From: Candidatus Petromonas tenebris
GTDB taxonomy: Bacteria > Bacillota > Clostridia > Peptostreptococcales > Caminicellaceae
NCBI GenBank assembly: GCA_014236755.1
Contig: JACCKY010000012.1
Coordinates: 1 to 64,000 of the forward strand
DNA: 64,000 nucleotides
Reading direction: 5' to 3'
The position numbers were made by a program, and so were the translations under genes. Shown one piece after another: positions 63,101 to 64,000 of this stretch; the first letter of the stretch is position 1; each line of letters begins with the position of its first letter. The notes under the pieces are model-generated. The model ran no database searches. It was not told where the DNA came from and saw only the letters and a program-made list of their open reading frames with translations.

Positions 63101-64000
63101 GTGAAAGATCTTATGGGAATTATAAACCTTAGTGAAAATGAAGAGACGATTAAAGAAATAACATATAATAGACCAATTGCCACTATTCCGATAGCAGGAA
63201 GATATAGGGTCATAGACTTTATACTTTCAAACATGATTAATGCAGGAATTCACAACGTGTGTATATTTACCCAAGGTAAAAGCCGTTCGCTGATGGATCA
63301 TATAGGGACCGGTAAGCCCTGGGATTTGGATAGAAAGATAGACAGATTATCTATTCTTAATCCTGTAATAAATATTAATGATATGATCACTCATACAGGA
63401 GATTTGGATAATTTTAAAAATCATTTAGACTATATTAAATACAGCCGACAAAAATATGTGCTTGTAACGCGAAGCTATATGGTTTGTAATATAGACCTTA
63501 AAGCTGTATTTAAATATCATAAAGAAACAGGAGTAGATATGACTATTGTTTATAAAAGAATGATAAACCACAATGGAAGATTTTTAGGTTGCGACACTCT
63601 TAACTTAGATGAAAATGGGAAGGTTATAAGTATCGGTAGAAATGCAGGAAGTAGAAGGTACTATAATGTGTCGGCAGAAATGTACATTATGAAAAAGGAA
63701 CTATTAATGAACATTATTCAGGACAGTATTATGATGGGAGACAGCGAATACTTGAAACAAGCAATACTAAAGAGCGTAAAGACCTTAGATGTAAATGGAT
63801 ATCCCTATGATGGATATTTAGCTTGTATTAATACAATACACAATTACTATGAAACAAATATGGATCTACTTGATGTAGATATTGCACGAGAAATGTTTTA
63901 CAAAAATGGACTCGTTTATACAAAGGTTAAGGATGAACCTCCAACAAAATACTTGGAATCTTCAAACGTTGTAAACTCCCTTGTGGCAAACGGCTGCATA
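63101..64000 (+). CDS. glgD: Glycogen biosynthesis protein GlgD (partial)
   Basis: GTG 63101 follows AAAGGGGG; the frame is open for 300 codons to the window end. GlgD is the non-catalytic or regulatory paralogue of GlgC found in Firmicutes, where the two form a heterotetramer. It keeps PIATIPIAGRYRVIDFILSN and the HIGTGKPWDLDR block. The nucleotide-binding loop of GlgC (AGGQGSRL) is replaced by GIINLSENEE, as expected for GlgD. YFIG-type catalytic motifs are not seen. The 3' end, and probably glgA, lie beyond the window. Confidence 0.88.
   Translation, partial: MKDLMGIINLSENEETIKEITYNRPIATIPIAGRYRVIDFILSNMINAGIHNVCIFTQGKSRSLMDHIGTGKPWDLDRKIDRLSILNPVININDMITHTGDLDNFKNHLDYIKYSRQKYVLVTRSYMVCNIDLKAVFKYHKETGVDMTIVYKRMINHNGRFLGCDTLNLDENGKVISIGRNAGSRRYYNVSAEMYIMKKELLMNIIQDSIMMGDSEYLKQAILKSVKTLDVNGYPYDGYLACINTIHNYYETNMDLLDVDIAREMFYKNGLVYTKVKDEPPTKYLESSNVVNSLVANGCI

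Noticed and set aside
63101-64000. glgD as a second catalytic glucose-1-phosphate adenylyltransferase
   Set aside because: The nucleotide-binding loop present in glgC is absent, matching the known non-catalytic GlgD class.

Overview
The window looks like part of a low-GC, AT-rich clostridial Firmicute chromosome, possibly Tissierellales-like (the genus cannot be fixed from this alone). Supporting signs are strong AGGAGG-type ribosome binding sites, frequent GTG and TTG starts, hairpin plus T-tract terminators, Firmicute-type promoters and riboswitches, and the gene families present. Four parts can be separated.

(1) Positions 1-9,100 form a decaying accessory block. It holds a cupin tail, a truncated permease, a type I restriction-modification locus reduced to hsdM/hsdS/hsdR fragments, DUF7713-like and DUF1444-like genes each cut by one in-frame stop, a frameshifted Rpn-like nuclease, small unknown or membrane ORFs, and a tyrosine-recombinase fragment that abuts a truncated acoB. 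Two genes of this block sit behind near-identical promoter plus hairpin leaders (5,013 and 6,553), a candidate undescribed cis-regulatory RNA.

(2) Positions 9,100-15,450 are the remains of an acetoin dehydrogenase locus: acoB lacks its 5' end, acoA is absent, and acoX, acoC, acoL and lplA are intact. The regulator acoR survives only as an internally deleted stub.

(3) Positions 15,500-36,500 are ordinary chromosome: a cadC-cadA metal efflux pair, a Pho-box-controlled Na/Pi transporter, aspartate kinase, a calcium/cation antiporter behind a yybP-ykoY (Mn2+) riboswitch, minDE, argF-carA-carB convergent with argG, azlCD, a TrmB-type regulator, a REC-GGDEF protein, a YbaK deacylase and a LysE exporter.

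(4) Positions 36,500-64,000 are sugar and carbon metabolism. mglBAC imports galactose, and galK/galE/galT/galM plus a GH42 beta-galactosidase and a LacI-type regulator process it. A phnDCEE-type ABC transporter follows whose binding protein resembles the putative selenate-binding subgroup. Then come a ZTP riboswitch with pyruvate formate-lyase, decayed TetR and cupin genes, a three-LysM protein, and a glycogen cluster glgP-glgB-glgC-glgD that runs off the end.

Intergenic DNA carries repeat families. A ~183-bp near-palindromic element has three full copies and one partial copy. A second ~185-bp palindrome has the same architecture but a different sequence. A ~40-bp hairpin occurs three times. 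None contains a transposase. All assignments come from reading the sequence; no database or folding program was run.
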